The position numbers and the translations under genes were made by a program. Below the pieces are notes generated by a model that was not told where the DNA came from, did no database searches, and was given only the letters and a program-made list of their open reading frames with translations. A stretch of 52,756 nucleotides of DNA from Candidatus Flemingiibacterium merdigallinarum. Lineage in GTDB: Bacteria > Bacillota > Clostridia > Oscillospirales > CAG-272. Shown piece by piece: positions 51,716 to 52,756 of this stretch (positions within the stretch are counted from its first letter, which is position 1; every line of letters begins with the position of its first letter). The stretch spans positions 1 through 52,756 of the forward strand of contig CAJFKR010000006.1 of the NCBI GenBank assembly GCA_904386005.1, read 5' to 3'.

Positions 51716-52756
51716 TCACATCTCCGCCGCCTGGCGGATGTATTCGTTGCCGTATTGCGCGATATATTCCTTGCGCGCGTCGAGGTCGTCGCCGAGCAGA
51801 GTCTCGAATATCGTCGCCGTCTCAACGGCGTCGGCTTCGGTGACCTTGATCAGCCGTCGGGTCTCGGGGTTCATCGTCGTCTCCCACATCATCTCGGGCT
51901 CGTTTTCACCGAGTCCTTTCGAGCGCTGTAGCGTGTATTTCTGATTGCCGATTTTCTTGAGAATTTCGGCTTTTTCAGTCTCATTATAGGCAAAGCGTAT
52001 CTTGTCCTTGCAGGTGATTTCATATAGCGGCGACTCGGCGATGTAGATTTTGCCGGCTTTGATAAGCGTTGGTAATAGGCGGTAGAACATCGTCAGAATC
52101 AATGTGCGTATCTGGTAGCCGTCCTCGTCGGCATCTGTGCAGATGATTATCTTCGACCAGCGCAGCGATTCGAGGTCGAACGGCACGATGTCGCCCTTGA
52201 CTTTAGTCTTTATCTCGACGCCGCAACCGATAACTTTTAGCAGATTTACTATTACTTCGCTCTTGAATATCTTGTCGTAGCCGCTCTTTAAGCAGTTCAA
52301 AGTCTTGCCGCGCACCGCGATTATCGCCTGGAATTCGGCGGCGCGCCCCAGCTTGCACGAGGTCAGCGCCGAGTCGCCCTCGACTATATAAAGCTCGCGG
52401 CGGTCGGGGTCCTTTGTGCGGCAGTTGACGAATTTATCAATACGATTTGCGATGTCGATAGTACCGGTCAGCTTCTTTTTAAGATTCAACCGCGTCGACT
52501 CTGCTGTCTCGCGCGAACGCTTGTTGACGAGTATCTGGTTTGCCATGCGCTCGGCTTCGGTCGGGTTTTCGGCAAAGTAGACCTCGAGGCTGTGTTTTAG
52601 AAAATCGGTCATGGCTTCGGCGATAAAGCTGTTGTTTATCGCCTTTTTCGTCTGATTCGCGTATGAAGTCTGCGTTGACTGGCTGTTAGAGACGAGAATC
52701 AGACAGTCCTCGATGTCCGAGAAGTTGATCTTGCTCTCGTTCTTCGTGTATTTTCC
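51716..52756 (-). CDS. Type II DNA topoisomerase B subunit (GyrB/ParE-like), 5' end outside the window
   Basis: The gene runs in from the right edge; the last 346 codons are visible. The piece starts in the transducer region (KINFSDIEDCLILVSNSQST, QTKKAINNSFIAEAMTDF). It continues through the TOPRIM domain with YIVEGDSALTSC, the plate motif AVRGKTLNCLKSG and the metal site ICTDADEDGYQIRTL, then the C-terminal RSKGLGENEPEMMWETTMNP. Motifs match the ATP-dependent topoisomerase B family. The sequence looks more like the ParE/second B-subunit type than housekeeping GyrB, because EGDSALTSCK replaces the usual EGDSAGGSAK; this choice is tentative. It relaxes or decatenates DNA with an A subunit encoded elsewhere. 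Confidence 0.9.
   Translation of the reverse strand, partial: GKYTKNESKINFSDIEDCLILVSNSQSTQTSYANQTKKAINNSFIAEAMTDFLKHSLEVYFAENPTEAERMANQILVNKRSRETAESTRLNLKKKLTGTIDIANRIDKFVNCRTKDPDRRELYIVEGDSALTSCKLGRAAEFQAIIAVRGKTLNCLKSGYDKIFKSEVIVNLLKVIGCGVEIKTKVKGDIVPFDLESLRWSKIIICTDADEDGYQIRTLILTMFYRLLPTLIKAGKIYIAESPLYEITCKDKIRFAYNETEKAEILKKIGNQKYTLQRSKGLGENEPEMMWETTMNPETRRLIKVTEADAVETATIFETLLGDDLDARKEYIAQYGNEYIRQAAEM

Overview
The window looks like chromosome from an anaerobic, fermentative member of the Clostridia (Bacillota), probably a gut Oscillospirales-type lineage. The evidence is near-consensus TTGACA/TATAAT promoters with 17-bp spacers, purine-rich ribosome binding sites (GAAAGGA, GGAGG), a T-box leader, many clostridial protein families (WYL regulators, CmpB-like permeases, DUF4886, AlkZ-related), ferredoxin-dependent 2-oxoacid metabolism and a large set of enzymes for host- or plant-type glycans. 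Assignment below class level is inference. No tRNA, rRNA, CRISPR array, transposase or phage gene was seen.

Left part (1-14.5 kb) is a glycan-utilisation region: an unusual sugar-binding-fold regulator with a C-terminal LuxR-type HTH, an esterase and GH38 alpha-mannosidase pair, an AlkZ-related protein, a decayed GH95 fucosidase, a GH29 fucosidase, a truncated AraC regulator, a solute-binding lipoprotein with a six-hairpin glycosidase, and a sulfatase. Three promoters here (regulator, mannosidase, GH95) carry the same CAC-N5-GTG palindrome exactly one base upstream of the -10 box, which suggests one shared repressor. A GH78 rhamnosidase at 40.6 kb follows debris of another AraC gene and another solute-binding protein, so parts of this catabolic network are being lost.

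Middle part (14.5-40.2 kb) holds an XRE regulator, a WYL regulator, a small lipoprotein, ligA behind a long hairpin-rich leader, and obgE. It continues with an aromatic 2-oxoacid module (paaK, iorA, iorB, paaK, ACT protein), an SPFH pair (hflK/hflC-like), a duplicated CmpB-type membrane protein and an ABC-2 exporter. Next come a flavin reductase and a three-domain XRE-cupin-acyl-CoA synthetase preceded by a T-box riboswitch, then an SGNH esterase, a nitroreductase with a triplicated ribosome binding site, a SLOG protein, an EEP phosphohydrolase, a DUF362 ferredoxin protein and a TRIC-like channel.

Right part (40.5-52.8 kb) holds the rhamnosidase, an ECF sigma factor overlapping a membrane-anchored serpin with an anti-sigma-like N-terminus, a complete branched-chain amino acid ABC transporter (livJHMGF), a DUF4886 protein, an amidohydrolase and the 3' part of a type II topoisomerase B subunit cut by the window edge.

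The most interesting items are the sigma factor/serpin pair (possible protease-sensing switch), the T-box ahead of a regulator-enzyme fusion, the CAC-N5-GTG regulon, and hairpin inserts that separate the Shine-Dalgarno sequence from the start codon in several genes, two of which are near-identical copies.
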